A stretch of 64,000 nucleotides of DNA from Hathewaya massiliensis (GCF_902143515.1 NZ_CABFVD010000001.1:248001-312000), one strand, 5' to 3'. Positions 1 to 8,958 are shown, counted from the stretch's first letter. Notes: generated by a model not told the origin, from the letters alone. Numbers and translations are program-made.

Positions 1-763
1 ATACATCTAAAACATTATCCAAGACCTCTTTTCCTGGTATCTCTCCATTTTTCAATAATGGAATTATATTAATAACTCCAGGACTAGGACTTATTATTTT
101 TACATCAACAATATTAGAGTTTGCAGTTTTAGCAAAATACTCATATGCACCACTTGGTCCTGCTGTGCTGTAACTTTCAGGTGCTAACCTACATCTTTCC
201 CTGTAACGTTCATTTGTTTCTATATCACTTCCACCTTCTGAAGTTGTTATATTCACTATGCTTTCAACAAATGCTATAGGATCTACAATATTTTTTATTT
301 GTCCTGGTAAAAAATTATTATATTCTTCTCCGATATCCACTGCTTCTAAAATGCATTCTGCTTCACCTTTATTTACTGATATAATAATATTTTTTGTAAC
401 TCTAAAAAATATAGTTCCATCAGGTGTAATTCTTGTACCTTCTGGAACTATTATATCTTTATTTTGTCCTTCAATTAGTTTAATTTTCCCCTTGCAAGTT
501 GCTCTAGTTGCTTGCAACCTTTTCGTACTAAAGAAATCCTCACCTATACAATCTAGAATTTCATCCCTAGCATATCTTAATAGGTTTTGTTTAGCACTAT
601 CATTTATATTATTTTTACATGCAACAATTATAGGTACTATTTGTTGTAAGAAAATTCTTCGCTCGTCACCTGGATATAATGTTTCTCCATAGGTTTTTTC
701 AAAAGAAGAAATCACATCCATATAAATGTTTTCTGCAGCTGTTTCTATAAAGTTAATCTCCAA
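1..763 (-). CDS. Baseplate J-like protein (partial, C-terminus off the left edge)
   Basis: An open frame runs leftward off the window and codes for about 254 residues. It resembles the phage gpJ/Mu gp47 baseplate wedge family, with the family's central part at GTRITPDGTIFF and SEGGSDIETNERYRER. The product would help close the contractile-tail baseplate. The start is a TTG with a GGTGGTG ribosome site 7 nt upstream, inside the end of the gp25-like gene, so the two genes overlap by 11 bp and are probably coupled. Because there is no ATG start and no stop in the window, it is easily missed. Confidence 0.85.
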   Translation of the reverse strand, partial: MEINFIETAAENIYMDVISSFEKTYGETLYPGDERRIFLQQIVPIIVACKNNINDSAKQNLLRYARDEILDCIGEDFFSTKRLQATRATCKGKIKLIEGQNKDIIVPEGTRITPDGTIFFRVTKNIIISVNKGEAECILEAVDIGEEYNNFLPGQIKNIVDPIAFVESIVNITTSEGGSDIETNERYRERCRLAPESYSTAGPSGAYEYFAKTANSNIVDVKIISPSPGVINIIPLLKNGEIPGKEVLDNVLDV

Positions 764-1055
764 CTTCAATCACCACCTTTAAAATTGGAATATTGTTTTC
801 TAATCCTAAATATTCAATATCTTTAATTAAGGCTCTTGGTTCATTTTCCTCTATTAAATCAAAAGTTTCTTCTATAATCTTTGACACATACATATCTATG
901 GGAAGGTCAATATTACTAGAATCTCGTCCCAAATTTCTATTGTATGCTACTTCATGAGTATGCGTATTTAATATATTAGATACATTTTGTACTATTCTTT
1001 CTTTACCTTTGGCATTCCAATTTAAACATGACTTTGTATTAAAAGTGTATTCCAT
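753..1055 (-). CDS. gp25/gpW-like baseplate wedge protein
   Basis: This 100-residue protein fits the GPW_gp25 family (T4 gp25, P2 gpW), a lysozyme-fold-like baseplate wedge component. It shows the family core RNLGRDSSNIDLP in the N-terminal half and the conserved EPRALI segment in the C-terminal half. It sits directly before gpJ, as in P2, and overlaps its start. Length and position in the tail cluster both fit. Confidence 0.85.
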   Translation of the reverse strand: MEYTFNTKSCLNWNAKGKERIVQNVSNILNTHTHEVAYNRNLGRDSSNIDLPIDMYVSKIIEETFDLIEENEPRALIKDIEYLGLENNIPILKVVIEVGD

Positions 1056-1063
1056 AATTATAT

Positions 1064-1483
1064 CTAACCTTCTTTTTGTTTTTTACCTGCTCTAAAATAC
1101 TCTTTAAAAGTTACTTTTACAGTGGCTTTTAGAAATTCTCCTTTATTATTTATCATTGTATCTTGAACTTCTACATTGGTAAGTAGAAACTTATAATATG
1201 TAAAAGGTCTGTTATTTACTATGAATAAATATGGTTTTCTTCTATTCTGCAAATTAAGCCAACTAATAATTTCCCCTCTTACATTTACATTTTTTTGTTT
1301 TAGTAATTTAATTTCAAAGCTAAAAGTGTCTGCATTTAATCCTTTTACATAAATAGCAGGCTTTGTATTTTCTAATTCCTGTTCTTCTACATTTACAGAT
1401 GATGAATATGAAAATTCATCAAAAGTATATATTTTACTTAAGCTTACTGAAAATTTCATAGGACCGAAAACAGCTATAGCCAT
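1064..1483 (-). CDS. Phage tail/baseplate protein, possibly gpU-like
   Basis: A 139-residue protein whose N-terminus (FGPMKFSVS) and overall beta-rich pattern recall P2 gpU-type tail proteins, which act at the tail end. Position argues for a tail or baseplate role: it lies between a V-like gene and the gp25-like gene and is spaced by 1 bp from the former. The gene order differs from P2, where U follows the tape measure, so the family assignment is tentative. Confidence 0.55.
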   Translation of the reverse strand: MAIAVFGPMKFSVSLSKIYTFDEFSYSSSVNVEEQELENTKPAIYVKGLNADTFSFEIKLLKQKNVNVRGEIISWLNLQNRRKPYLFIVNNRPFTYYKFLLTNVEVQDTMINNKGEFLKATVKVTFKEYFRAGKKQKEG

Positions 1484-1484
1484 C

Positions 1485-1682
1485 TTATATCACTCCTATA
1501 ATTACACCATCTGTTAAGTTATCTTTCCAAAATGCTACTATAACTATATTTCCTACTTTAAGTTCACCTAAATTTCTAGATATAGGGATTTCATAAGTCA
1601 TATTATTATCTAGCTCTGGGAAAAATACTCTTGCTTTTCTAGTTACATTATTTACAAAAGATACAATTCCTTTTTTATTCAC
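1485..1682 (-). CDS. Short V-like baseplate protein (predicted OB-fold)
   Basis: A 65-residue protein beginning MNKKGIVSFVNNVTRKARVF and ending with a run of beta-strand-like segments. This resembles the N-terminal OB-fold of baseplate assembly/spike proteins (P2 gpV, T4 gp5), without the spike helix that full gpV carries. It overlaps the end of the gpD gene by 1 bp. A separate spike tip protein may be encoded elsewhere. Confidence 0.5.
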   Translation of the reverse strand: MNKKGIVSFVNNVTRKARVFFPELDNNMTYEIPISRNLGELKVGNIVIVAFWKDNLTDGVIIGVI

Positions 1683-2599
1683 TAATATCCCTCCAATACT
1701 CTACGAACTTTTAAACTAGACTTATTATTTATAAGATCATGCCTTATTCCATAAATAAAATACTTCCCTGAGAAATCATTTAATTTTATGTTTATAACAT
1801 TTCCTGAGGCTAATTTATCATCTAGTCTTATGGTAAAAGAACCTATTGTTTCAAACTTATTCTCATATCTTAATAAATTCTTAGAGTATCTTTCAGCTTC
1901 TCCTAAGCTATCTACTTTAATATCCTTAATTAACTTAGGGCCTATGACATTACTCTTAAATTCATACTCTATTAATTGATTTTCTTCGGAATAACATTTA
2001 ACTATACAACTAGAATATAAACTATTACCCTTTGTATTAAATTCATACCCACCTTCAAACTCAGTGCTATCAAACTCTTTTATTGTTTGTGATTGCTCCA
2101 TATCCCTTTCATTAAAAATTACTAATTTGTTATCAGTAACTTTTAATGCATATCCTTCTAATATACACCTTTCATTTAAATAACCTAAGGGAGTTCTGTT
2201 TAATAGATCTAATCTTTTATACCTAAATTCTTGTATGCCATATGTTTTAAGTTTTAAACCTAATACTAAAGCTAATTCGCTGGCCATTTGTATAAAACTA
2301 ATATTCTCCCATGTCCTACAAATTAATTCCTTAGCTTTAAGTGGTGTAGATTTAGCATATATTTTAAATTTACCACTACTTAAGCCAAAACTATCTACAA
2401 ACATAATGCCACTCTTAAATTCTCCTTTAATAAGTTGTACAGTATCCCCTTTCTTAACACTCCAATTTCTCCATTCATTTTTTATATCTGAAAATTCTAA
2501 TTCTATAGAATCAGCCATGCCTCCAGCTGTATCATTTATTATTGCCTTAGTTAGATGTACGTCATTAATTATGTTAACTGCATTATATATAAAATCCAA
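1682..2599 (-). CDS. Tail hub protein, gpD/late control D family
   Basis: A 305-residue protein of the phage late control gene D (P2 gpD, T4 gp27-like) family, which forms the hub at the tail tip under the tube. The family's layout is visible: an N-terminal beta domain, a central part with the LGYLNERCILEGYALKVTDN segment and a C-terminal domain ending in KVRRVLEGY. It follows gpX by 5 bp in the leftward tail operon and overlaps the next gene by 1 bp. Confidence 0.8.
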   Translation of the reverse strand: MDFIYNAVNIINDVHLTKAIINDTAGGMADSIELEFSDIKNEWRNWSVKKGDTVQLIKGEFKSGIMFVDSFGLSSGKFKIYAKSTPLKAKELICRTWENISFIQMASELALVLGLKLKTYGIQEFRYKRLDLLNRTPLGYLNERCILEGYALKVTDNKLVIFNERDMEQSQTIKEFDSTEFEGGYEFNTKGNSLYSSCIVKCYSEENQLIEYEFKSNVIGPKLIKDIKVDSLGEAERYSKNLLRYENKFETIGSFTIRLDDKLASGNVINIKLNDFSGKYFIYGIRHDLINNKSSLKVRRVLEGY

Positions 2600-2604
2600 T
2601 TAAA

Positions 2605-2838
2605 TCACCTCTTCCAAGGTGGCAATGTACTATTTTTGATTTCTTCAATTACAGGTATCTTTAAATTTATGTTGCTTGGAAAAACAATCTTATCTATATA
2701 ATTAGGATTTAATTTCATTATTTCAGATGATTTAAACTCATTATTTAAAAATTTAAGGGCAATACTATCAAAAGTATCACCCTCTACTGTAGTATATTCA
2801 AAGTACTTATTATTCAAATTGAAGTCTATCCTCCTCAT
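2605..2838 (-). CDS. Tail protein X (LysM-like)
   Basis: A 77-residue protein with a LysM-like pattern, YTTVEGDTFDSIALKFL followed by ELKLNP-type residues (MKLNPNYID) and NINLKIPVI. This is typical of P2 gpX and PBSX XkdP-type tail proteins. Its start lies inside the tape-measure 3' end (29-bp overlap), as is common for coupled tail genes. Confidence 0.8.
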   Translation of the reverse strand: MRRIDFNLNNKYFEYTTVEGDTFDSIALKFLNNEFKSSEIMKLNPNYIDKIVFPSNINLKIPVIEEIKNSTLPPWKR

Positions 2839-5005
2839 CTAAAAATCTTTTAATATATTCCTTAAATTCTTCAAAGCTTGATTTTTCTTGATCCTGAATT
2901 TCTTCTTTTGTATGCTTATCCACTCCCTCAAATTTAGGACTATAATTTATAGTTATATGTTTATTACTATTTTTATCATTACCAGCACTCTTTAAAGTTT
3001 TAAAACCCGATAGATTTTCAGCTTTTCTACTAGATAATGTGTCTGCTTTTAAATTTCCTAGTCCAAGCCTTCTAGATGTTTCTGCTAATAATTGAATACT
3101 TCTAGGATTATTTCTTTTTAACGGTATCACTGCTTCTGGTCCAGCTTCTCCACAAATACTAGGGATAGAAGTGAATCCACCCTTAGCAAGCATAGGAATT
3201 TGAGGAATATTCATTCCAAAGTGTTTACCACCAAGTCCTGGAACCCAATCTGGAACATCTATGCTTATAGCATTAATTCCACCTATAGCTGAATTAATTA
3301 ATCCTATAACAGCATTAAGTGGGGCTTTAATAAGTCCTACAATACCTCCAAAAATACCTCCAAAGATATTTACAACTCCTTCCCATGCAGAACTCCAGTT
3401 AGCTGTAAATACTCCTTCTATAAATTGAAGTACCCCACTTATTGCTTGTATTATTCCTTGCAATACAGTAGTAATTGTAGTTACTGCTACTAAAACTATT
3501 TGCTCAATATAAGCAATTTTAGCTCCCAACTTTGATAATACAACAAATAAGATAGCTTCAAATACCCTAGCTATTGTTTGTATGGCTTGTACTAAAAATG
3601 GTATAACATTGGAGATAAAGCTTAAAATAGGTGGAAGTATATAAGTACTTATAAACGTAACTACCTGACTTAACATAGGAAATACTTTGCTTGATATAAA
3701 AGCAACTAGCTCTACTATAATAGGTTGAAGCTTTACAATACCACTACAAATACTTGAAAAGGCTGTTGATACATATGGTAGAACTGTTTGTAATCCATCA
3801 CCTATACTCACTACAAACTGTGAAACATAAGGACTTATTTTTTCTATTAATTTTCCGCCATTTGTAATGATTGATTGTATTACTGAGAACATACTATTTC
3901 CTATTGTTTTTGCAGTAGAAACCCCTATTTGAATAAGTCCCATTATTTTTTTTAATTTTCCATTGATTTCAGAAGGATTAGGGAAAAAAGCCTGCATTAA
4001 AGAAGATCCTTTACCTAAAGAACCAATTATTTTATAAATTGATGAAAAGGCCTTTGCTCCTATTCCAACTACAACATTAAGACCTTTACCTATAGTAGAA
4101 CCTATAGAAGCTAATATTCCACTTCCGGATAAATCCTGAAGTACATTCCCAAGCTTAATAGCACCTTTAGTAAGATAATCAAATAAACTTCCTTTTATAA
4201 TATCTCCATTAGCTGCTACCCCTGCAATTTGTGCTAAAGCATTTTTAGCAACACCTGAAACTGTAGACATTGCCCCTTTAAATGTTTTAGCTTGCTTTTC
4301 CATCCCTCCCCCAAAACGTGTTTTCATTACATTTTGAAGTACAGCATTAAATTTATTTAAATCAGTTATTTGACCTTTTTTATTTATAACCTCAAATCCC
4401 ATTTTCTTTCCCTGATCTGCTATCATGTCTTTTGTAATACCAAAGGATTTTAATCTTTCTGTCTCCCCAGTCTGTGCATCTGCAACAGCTTCTACTGCTT
4501 GCATTAAATCTGTGTTCATTACAGATGCCATATCTCCTATAGTTGGTATAAGTTTTTGTGCTTCTAATCCATAGGATTGGAGCCTTACAGTAGCTTGAAC
4601 TACATCATCAGTTTCAAAAGGAGTTTTATTTGCAAAATCAGTGGCCCAGGCGAACATTTTTCCAGCTTTCTTACTATCCTTCATTACAACATTCAATGTA
4701 TTCCTATAGGCTTCCATATCTGCTGCTTGATTTATCATTAAATGTCCTACTTTTGCGGCTCCTATGGCAGAAGCAAAGGCTGCTATCTTACCTGTTAATC
4801 CTGAAAAGGCTGTTGAAATTGTAGAAGTTTCTTTGGGTACTTTACTAGCTATGTTAGAAGCATCTTTTGAAAGCTTACTATTTACTTTGCTTATTATTCC
4901 TGAAGTCTTTTGAGCCATCTTAGCAGCTGTTCCGAAGGCTGAATGTAATGAAGGGCTTATATTACCACCTATAACTATATTAGTTACGATATTTTTAGCT
5001 CCTAT
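2810..5005 (-). CDS. Tail tape measure protein, apparently starting at ATA
   Basis: A long protein that sets tail length. The first in-frame ATG is at 4918 (702 residues, MAQKTSGIISK). The frame stays open upstream and codes for AKNIVTNIVIGGNISPSL, the usual N-terminal start of clostridial tape measures. A perfect AGGAGG (5019-5014) sits 8 nt before an ATA codon at 5005, where an ATG would be expected, giving 731 residues. Several hydrophobic stretches lie in the middle (about residues 280-560) and a helical, charged tail at the end. Either ATA is used weakly or an ATG was mutated. An inefficient start at 4918, without a good ribosome site, would remove 29 residues. Confidence 0.85.
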   Translation of the reverse strand: MGAKNIVTNIVIGGNISPSLHSAFGTAAKMAQKTSGIISKVNSKLSKDASNIASKVPKETSTISTAFSGLTGKIAAFASAIGAAKVGHLMINQAADMEAYRNTLNVVMKDSKKAGKMFAWATDFANKTPFETDDVVQATVRLQSYGLEAQKLIPTIGDMASVMNTDLMQAVEAVADAQTGETERLKSFGITKDMIADQGKKMGFEVINKKGQITDLNKFNAVLQNVMKTRFGGGMEKQAKTFKGAMSTVSGVAKNALAQIAGVAANGDIIKGSLFDYLTKGAIKLGNVLQDLSGSGILASIGSTIGKGLNVVVGIGAKAFSSIYKIIGSLGKGSSLMQAFFPNPSEINGKLKKIMGLIQIGVSTAKTIGNSMFSVIQSIITNGGKLIEKISPYVSQFVVSIGDGLQTVLPYVSTAFSSICSGIVKLQPIIVELVAFISSKVFPMLSQVVTFISTYILPPILSFISNVIPFLVQAIQTIARVFEAILFVVLSKLGAKIAYIEQIVLVAVTTITTVLQGIIQAISGVLQFIEGVFTANWSSAWEGVVNIFGGIFGGIVGLIKAPLNAVIGLINSAIGGINAISIDVPDWVPGLGGKHFGMNIPQIPMLAKGGFTSIPSICGEAGPEAVIPLKRNNPRSIQLLAETSRRLGLGNLKADTLSSRKAENLSGFKTLKSAGNDKNSNKHITINYSPKFEGVDKHTKEEIQDQEKSSFEEFKEYIKRFLDEEDRLQFE

Positions 5006-5198
5006 TATTACCGCCTCCTTTATCCTCTACTTCTTGTTGAAGTCTAAATTCCTCAACTAAGGCATCATAATAATTAATCAAATCCACCAAGCTCATTTTC
5101 ATACATTCTTTATATGAGTTTGAAGTATGAATAGTTATCTGAGCTACTACTCTTCTGATGAACTCCTGCCCTGTGAATCCATCAAGTCTTGTGCGAAA
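4995..5198 (-). CDS. Frameshift extension (E'-like) of the tail assembly chaperone
   Basis: This frame has no start of its own. It is entered by a -1 shift at the A_AAT_TTT heptamer (5204-5198) in the gpE-like gene and stays open for 67 codons to TAA at 4997-4995. It includes the segments FTGQEFIRRVVAQ and LVDLINYYDALVEEFRLQQ. The fusion product would have 158 residues. This matches the E/E' (G/GT) arrangement of long-tailed phages, placed between tube and tape measure genes. Confidence 0.75.
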   Translation of the reverse strand, partial: FRTRLDGFTGQEFIRRVVAQITIHTSNSYKECMKMSLVDLINYYDALVEEFRLQQEVEDKGGGNNRS

Positions 5199-5470
5199 AA
5201 ATTTCTTACTGTTGTTGTTGCTTTAGAATAATCTTTAATTGATAATCTCCTAATATCTAAATAATCTAAGTTAGCAGATTGTGCAAAAAGATGTGCATGC
5301 AATAATGGATCTACTTCTTGTACTGAAGGTATATATGAATTAATTGCTAATTCCTTCATTGCAATTTCCATAGCTTCTCCTGTTAAAGAATCCAGGTCAT
5401 ATTCTATTTCTTTAACCTTATTTCCGTTTATTTCTGTTTCCCTAGTAAGCATTAATTTTTGTTTTGACAT
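5147..5470 (-). CDS. Tail assembly chaperone, gpE-like (zero-frame product)
   Basis: A 107-residue protein starting MSKQKLMLTRETEINGNKV. The ATG at 5470 follows GGGAGG by 7 nt; a TTG five codons earlier would include this ribosome site. Place and size match phage tail assembly chaperones, which coat the tape measure during tail assembly. Residues near the C-terminus (VRNFFAQDLMDS) contain the frameshift site, so part of the ribosomes would make the longer fusion described at 4995-5198. Confidence 0.75.
   Translation of the reverse strand: MSKQKLMLTRETEINGNKVKEIEYDLDSLTGEAMEIAMKELAINSYIPSVQEVDPLLHAHLFAQSANLDYLDIRRLSIKDYSKATTTVRNFFAQDLMDSQGRSSSEE
5198..5204 (-). promoter_or_regulatory. Programmed -1 frameshift slippery heptamer
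   Basis: On the minus strand the sequence reads A_AAT_TTT in the zero frame of the chaperone gene, a perfect X_XXY_YYZ heptamer. From it the -1 frame is open to 4995 while the zero frame ends at 5147. Position and outcome match known tail chaperone frameshifts. Confidence 0.75.
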
Positions 5471-5487
5471 GTTTATTCCTCCCAAAA

Positions 5488-5522
5488 TTAAAGAGCCTTG
5501 AAAATCTATTTCAAAGCTCTTT
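5488..5522 (-). terminator. Hairpin between tail tube and chaperone genes
   Basis: An inverted repeat pairs AAGAGC-CTTGAAA with TTTCAA-AGCTCTT over 12-13 bp with a short loop. On the minus strand it is followed only by a mixed T/A stretch. It may partly terminate or attenuate the late transcript after the highly expressed tube gene. Confidence 0.4.
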
Positions 5523-5551
5523 TTAAGTTATTTTTATAATTTTTATAATTT

Positions 5552-6070
5552 TTATAATGCATTTTGAATATCCTGAGATAAATTTTTGCCATTTATAGCG
5601 AATATGCCATTAAACTTATCTATATTTAAAATCTCTTTGCCATTTATAGTTCTTTTATATGCAAATACCTCATACTCTAAAGAACCTTCTTGAGCTTCTC
5701 CCATAGCAACCTTGCCTTCATCAAATTTCTTATTAATGCATTGAATAAATGCTTTATGTGCATTAATTCCTACTTTAATATTGTTTGTATCAAAGACATC
5801 AGTAACCCAACGTATTTCAAGGCTGTGTGCGCCTATGAGGTCTCCAAGCTTTTCATTTGAAGTTCTCATACTAATTTCTAGTCCCATACTTCCTGGTTGA
5901 AGAAAAGTTGGAAAATCTACTTCTCCTAATATTCCAGACCCCTTTATAGTATCACTTAACATTTCAACTTCTGGAAGCTTAACTTCTGTTGTGTCATCAA
6001 TTTTACTTACTCTGCCATCATTGTTCACATAAACAGAATAATTAATGGTTTTATTGCTTATTTTAGGCAT
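5552..6070 (-). CDS. Major tail tube protein (FII-like)
   Basis: A 172-residue protein of the P2 FII contractile-tail tube family. It opens MPKISNKTINYSVYVNND and carries the family's EVKLPEVEMLSDTIKGSGILGEV-type segment near residues 28-50 (quoted only in part: LPEVEMLSDTIKGSGILGE). It forms the inner tube through which DNA passes. It directly follows the sheath gene (1-bp overlap), the invariant order in P2-like tails. Confidence 0.9.
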   Translation of the reverse strand: MPKISNKTINYSVYVNNDGRVSKIDDTTEVKLPEVEMLSDTIKGSGILGEVDFPTFLQPGSMGLEISMRTSNEKLGDLIGAHSLEIRWVTDVFDTNNIKVGINAHKAFIQCINKKFDEGKVAMGEAQEGSLEYEVFAYKRTINGKEILNIDKFNGIFAINGKNLSQDIQNAL

Positions 6071-7512
6071 TACTTATCCTCTCCTAGTAAAGAATTTATA
6101 CCTTTAGTAGTATACTGTATTCTATTTATTAAAGATTTTCCTGGTGGAGTATTAGTTACCTCTGTATTAAATACAAAATCACCTTGAACTAAATCATTAA
6201 TTGAATTTTCTTTTGCTAAAAATGAAATATTACCAAATAAGATTTTACCATCTGCTTTTAATGAATCTAATCTTATTTGCTCTGTATTTAATATACTATC
6301 TATGTCTTTTCTAGCAATTGGTGAATCTATTAGCCTTGCATTTCTAAGTTGAAAATCATTTAATAAATAAATATTAGTTCTTATATTAACATCAAATATC
6401 TTAGAAAAATCATCTTGAGTTATTGTGTACTCATAATTCGCCATATGCGGTCCCCATAATACCCACTTACCACCATTATAAATAGCTGTTGTTATTCCTT
6501 TTTCATTTAATTTATTTCCTTGTACTTGATTGAATTTTTTCTTACTACCATTGATAATAAGCCCACTTATATCAATTTCTTTATTTGATGGGCTTTCATA
6601 TGGAATACCTTTATTTTTATAGTCAGTTTGTTGCATTCTTACTATGGTTATAATAGAAAGCCACATCTCTTTTCCCTGAATTTCAGCTTTAGGCCATACA
6701 GTTTTTTCATTGTCATTTACATAATTATTTTTTACTTTCCATTCCCTTGCTTCCTCTATATTTTTACATGTAGGATCTAAATCCGTAACACAAATTGCAC
6801 TCCAATGGCCACCTATATTAGTTGAATTATTAATTAATGCCTTTTCTACAACCGGTATATGATTCCACCCAGGTGCAGATAGAACAGAAGGTACAATTCC
6901 TAATTCTTCATAGCAAATCTGAATATTATTTAATCCAGTTCTTTCATCTGTATCAGGATCATACCCTCCAATAATATCTTTTTCAGTTATTTTACTTACA
7001 TCAACTACATTAAAATTACACTCCACTGGCGATGCAACTTTTTCAGTTAAAGCAGTAATTTTAACTTTTCCCTCAATTGTATACTCTACTTTAAAATCCT
7101 CATTTATCTTACAATTTTCAATAGTTATGCTCTCTAGTATAGCACTTTTGGAGATATATCCTATTTTATTTGTTAGTATAACTTTTTCCTTATCTTGTTT
7201 AAAATGTTCTGACGGATTTAAAACATTAACAACAACTATAGGTCCTATAGCCTTTATTCTATTTTTAAAATGTGCTGAAATTACTTCTGATAAGCTATAT
7301 TCCTTCCAATCGTCAAAGTCAGAATATCCTAGTTTTTCTTTTGCTTCTTCCAAATCTCCAATTATAATAGGTTTATTAATTGAGTTTAAAATTTTTCTTA
7401 CCCTTTGTACTGGAGCAGTTCCAATATAAAAAGGTATGGTTCCATAATTTAAATTTTCTATTTGTTGGGTACCTTCTATTATTTCACCATATGCACCATG
7501 TTTATATGACAT
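6070..7512 (-). CDS. Contractile tail sheath protein (FI-like)
   Basis: A 480-residue tail sheath protein. The start MSYKHGAYGEIIEG and the GTIPFYIGTAP segment are typical of Firmicute phage sheaths (P2 FI/PBSX XkdK type). The conserved C-terminal domain contains RNARLIDSPIARKDIDSIL near residue 400. It shows that the phage had a contractile (myovirus-type) tail. It is paired with the tube gene downstream. Confidence 0.92.
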   Translation of the reverse strand: MSYKHGAYGEIIEGTQQIENLNYGTIPFYIGTAPVQRVRKILNSINKPIIIGDLEEAKEKLGYSDFDDWKEYSLSEVISAHFKNRIKAIGPIVVVNVLNPSEHFKQDKEKVILTNKIGYISKSAILESITIENCKINEDFKVEYTIEGKVKITALTEKVASPVECNFNVVDVSKITEKDIIGGYDPDTDERTGLNNIQICYEELGIVPSVLSAPGWNHIPVVEKALINNSTNIGGHWSAICVTDLDPTCKNIEEAREWKVKNNYVNDNEKTVWPKAEIQGKEMWLSIITIVRMQQTDYKNKGIPYESPSNKEIDISGLIINGSKKKFNQVQGNKLNEKGITTAIYNGGKWVLWGPHMANYEYTITQDDFSKIFDVNIRTNIYLLNDFQLRNARLIDSPIARKDIDSILNTEQIRLDSLKADGKILFGNISFLAKENSINDLVQGDFVFNTEVTNTPPGKSLINRIQYTTKGINSLLGEDK

Positions 7513-7525
7513 TTAAACACCACCT

Positions 7526-8065
7526 TTATAAATATTTATTAAGTTCCTCTGAAAAATTTAAAGAGCTTATCTTAACTTCAAAAGTAATCCATCCGCACCA
7601 ATAAGGATATTGTTGTTCTTCATACATTCCCCACTTAATTGGTTTTTCTATCTCTAAATTACTTACTAGTTTTTTTGATAGCTCCATTCTTATTCTAGTT
7701 ATTAAGTTTAATATATCTCTATAACCTGTATAATCTGCTACTATATCAGTATCAGATTGCTCTCCTGGATCAAAAGTAGTAATTCCAAGCCTAATCTTTA
7801 AAGAAGCTTCTTCTCCATCATCTTCCCCTTCATCCATCATAACAACAATAGAAGGCACGTCATAATCACCTATAGAATTATTCTTTGGAGGTATCCATCC
7901 AATAAAAACTGCTGGATTTACTAATTCATAATTTTGCATAGTAGAATCATCATCATAATAATCCTCTACTTTAAAGTCATCTTGTGGCTTCTTTAACTTA
8001 ATATTTGTGGCCACATTTATAATTAAAAATTCTTTAAGAATTTCTAAAACTAAATCATCATGCAT
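7526..8065 (-). CDS. Tail terminator/neck protein (putative)
   Basis: A 179-residue protein located directly upstream of the sheath gene in the transcription direction, where tail terminator or connector proteins lie. It has an acidic centre (DEGEDDGEEASLKIRLG) followed by a segment of the form DIVADYTGYRDILNLITRIR, seen in clostridial phage neck proteins. The sequence does not settle its exact role. Confidence 0.55.
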   Translation of the reverse strand: MHDDLVLEILKEFLIINVATNIKLKKPQDDFKVEDYYDDDSTMQNYELVNPAVFIGWIPPKNNSIGDYDVPSIVVMMDEGEDDGEEASLKIRLGITTFDPGEQSDTDIVADYTGYRDILNLITRIRMELSKKLVSNLEIEKPIKWGMYEEQQYPYWCGWITFEVKISSLNFSEELNKYL

Positions 8066-8066
8066 A

Positions 8067-8645
8067 CTATCCCTTCTTCTTAGTAGCCCATTCTATTTCA
8101 TGCTGTGTCCTTTCTTCCAATTTTTTCGCTGCTAACTTTTGTACTTTTTCTTTTATACCTTCATTTCTAATCATTTGTGGAATTGCTATTGTCCTTAAAA
8201 CTGTTACTGGAAATTTTCTCTTATCTTTTCTTTTCCAAATGTTAGTTGAACCGTTAATTGTCTGAACAAAAGCAGATGGACTTACACTAATTTTTTTATA
8301 CCCACCACTTTTTTTAATTTTAACTTGTACACTATTTTTCCTTCGCCTTTTAGGTGGGTTTTTAGGTTTATGAGGAAATTTACTTAAAGCTATAGTTCAC
8401 CCTGAAGATTCTAAATAAGCATATAAATTTGACTTACTTGCTTTATATTTCTTAAAAGTTTTTTTAACTTCTTTTGATTTTATATCATAAATATTTCTTA
8501 CTTCTTTATCTGTTTGACTTGCAGTAAATGTTAAGGTTCTATTTAAAGCACTTGCAGCTGCTCCTGGAATTTGCTTAGGAAACTTCTCTAACTTGATTGA
8601 AACTTTTTCTAAAGACTTATTTTCTATAAAAACATTTGATGCCAT
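8067..8645 (-). pseudogene. gpZ/minor tail protein, interrupted by an in-frame TGA
   Basis: The first 82 codons (MASNVFIENKSLEKVSIKLE, then AASALNRTLTFTA) match prophage minor tail protein Z (GPZ). A TGA at 8399-8397 stops the frame. The same frame then stays open for 109 codons to TAG at 8069-8067 and codes for the basic second half of the family (KKSGGYKKISVSPSAFVQ, later LRTIAIPQMIRNEGIKEKV). Full length would be 193 codons before the stop, counting the TGA. A CGA-to-TGA change is the simplest explanation. Loss of this connector could block tail joining. Confidence 0.75.
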
Positions 8646-8646
8646 A

Positions 8647-8958
8647 TTAATTTCCTCTTAAACTTAGAATTACTTCATACATTCCCATGTCATATCGTAC
8701 ATCTACTATGTTACAAGGCTTCCCATCAAATAACTGAACTTCTCCAGGTTTAATAGCTTGATTACCGTAATCTTTTAGGGCTACAAAATATAAAATATCT
8801 CCTATAATAATTCCATCATACTCTTTTTTAGACCTTTCCTGTAACCTGTCATTATCAATAATTATAGGAACTTTTCTGCGATTAATAATATGAATTTCAG
8901 CAAATTCATTTGAATTTGTAAATAAACTTAAGTCTTTTTTTATTTCATCTTTAAACAC
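8647..8958 (-). CDS. Head-tail joining protein (putative)
   Basis: A 103-residue protein placed among the connector genes. It resembles small beta-rich phage head-tail joining proteins, with the segment GDILYFVALKDYGNQAIKPG followed by a C-terminal VDVRYDMGMYEVILS. It overlaps the preceding 74-codon gene by 8 bp. The role is inferred mainly from position and size. Confidence 0.5.
   Translation of the reverse strand: MFKDEIKKDLSLFTNSNEFAEIHIINRRKVPIIIDNDRLQERSKKEYDGIIIGDILYFVALKDYGNQAIKPGEVQLFDGKPCNIVDVRYDMGMYEVILSLRGN

Noticed and set aside
258-692. 144-codon plus-strand ORF at the left edge
   Set aside because: It is the antisense of the baseplate J-like gene, whose minus-strand frame gives clear family sequence.
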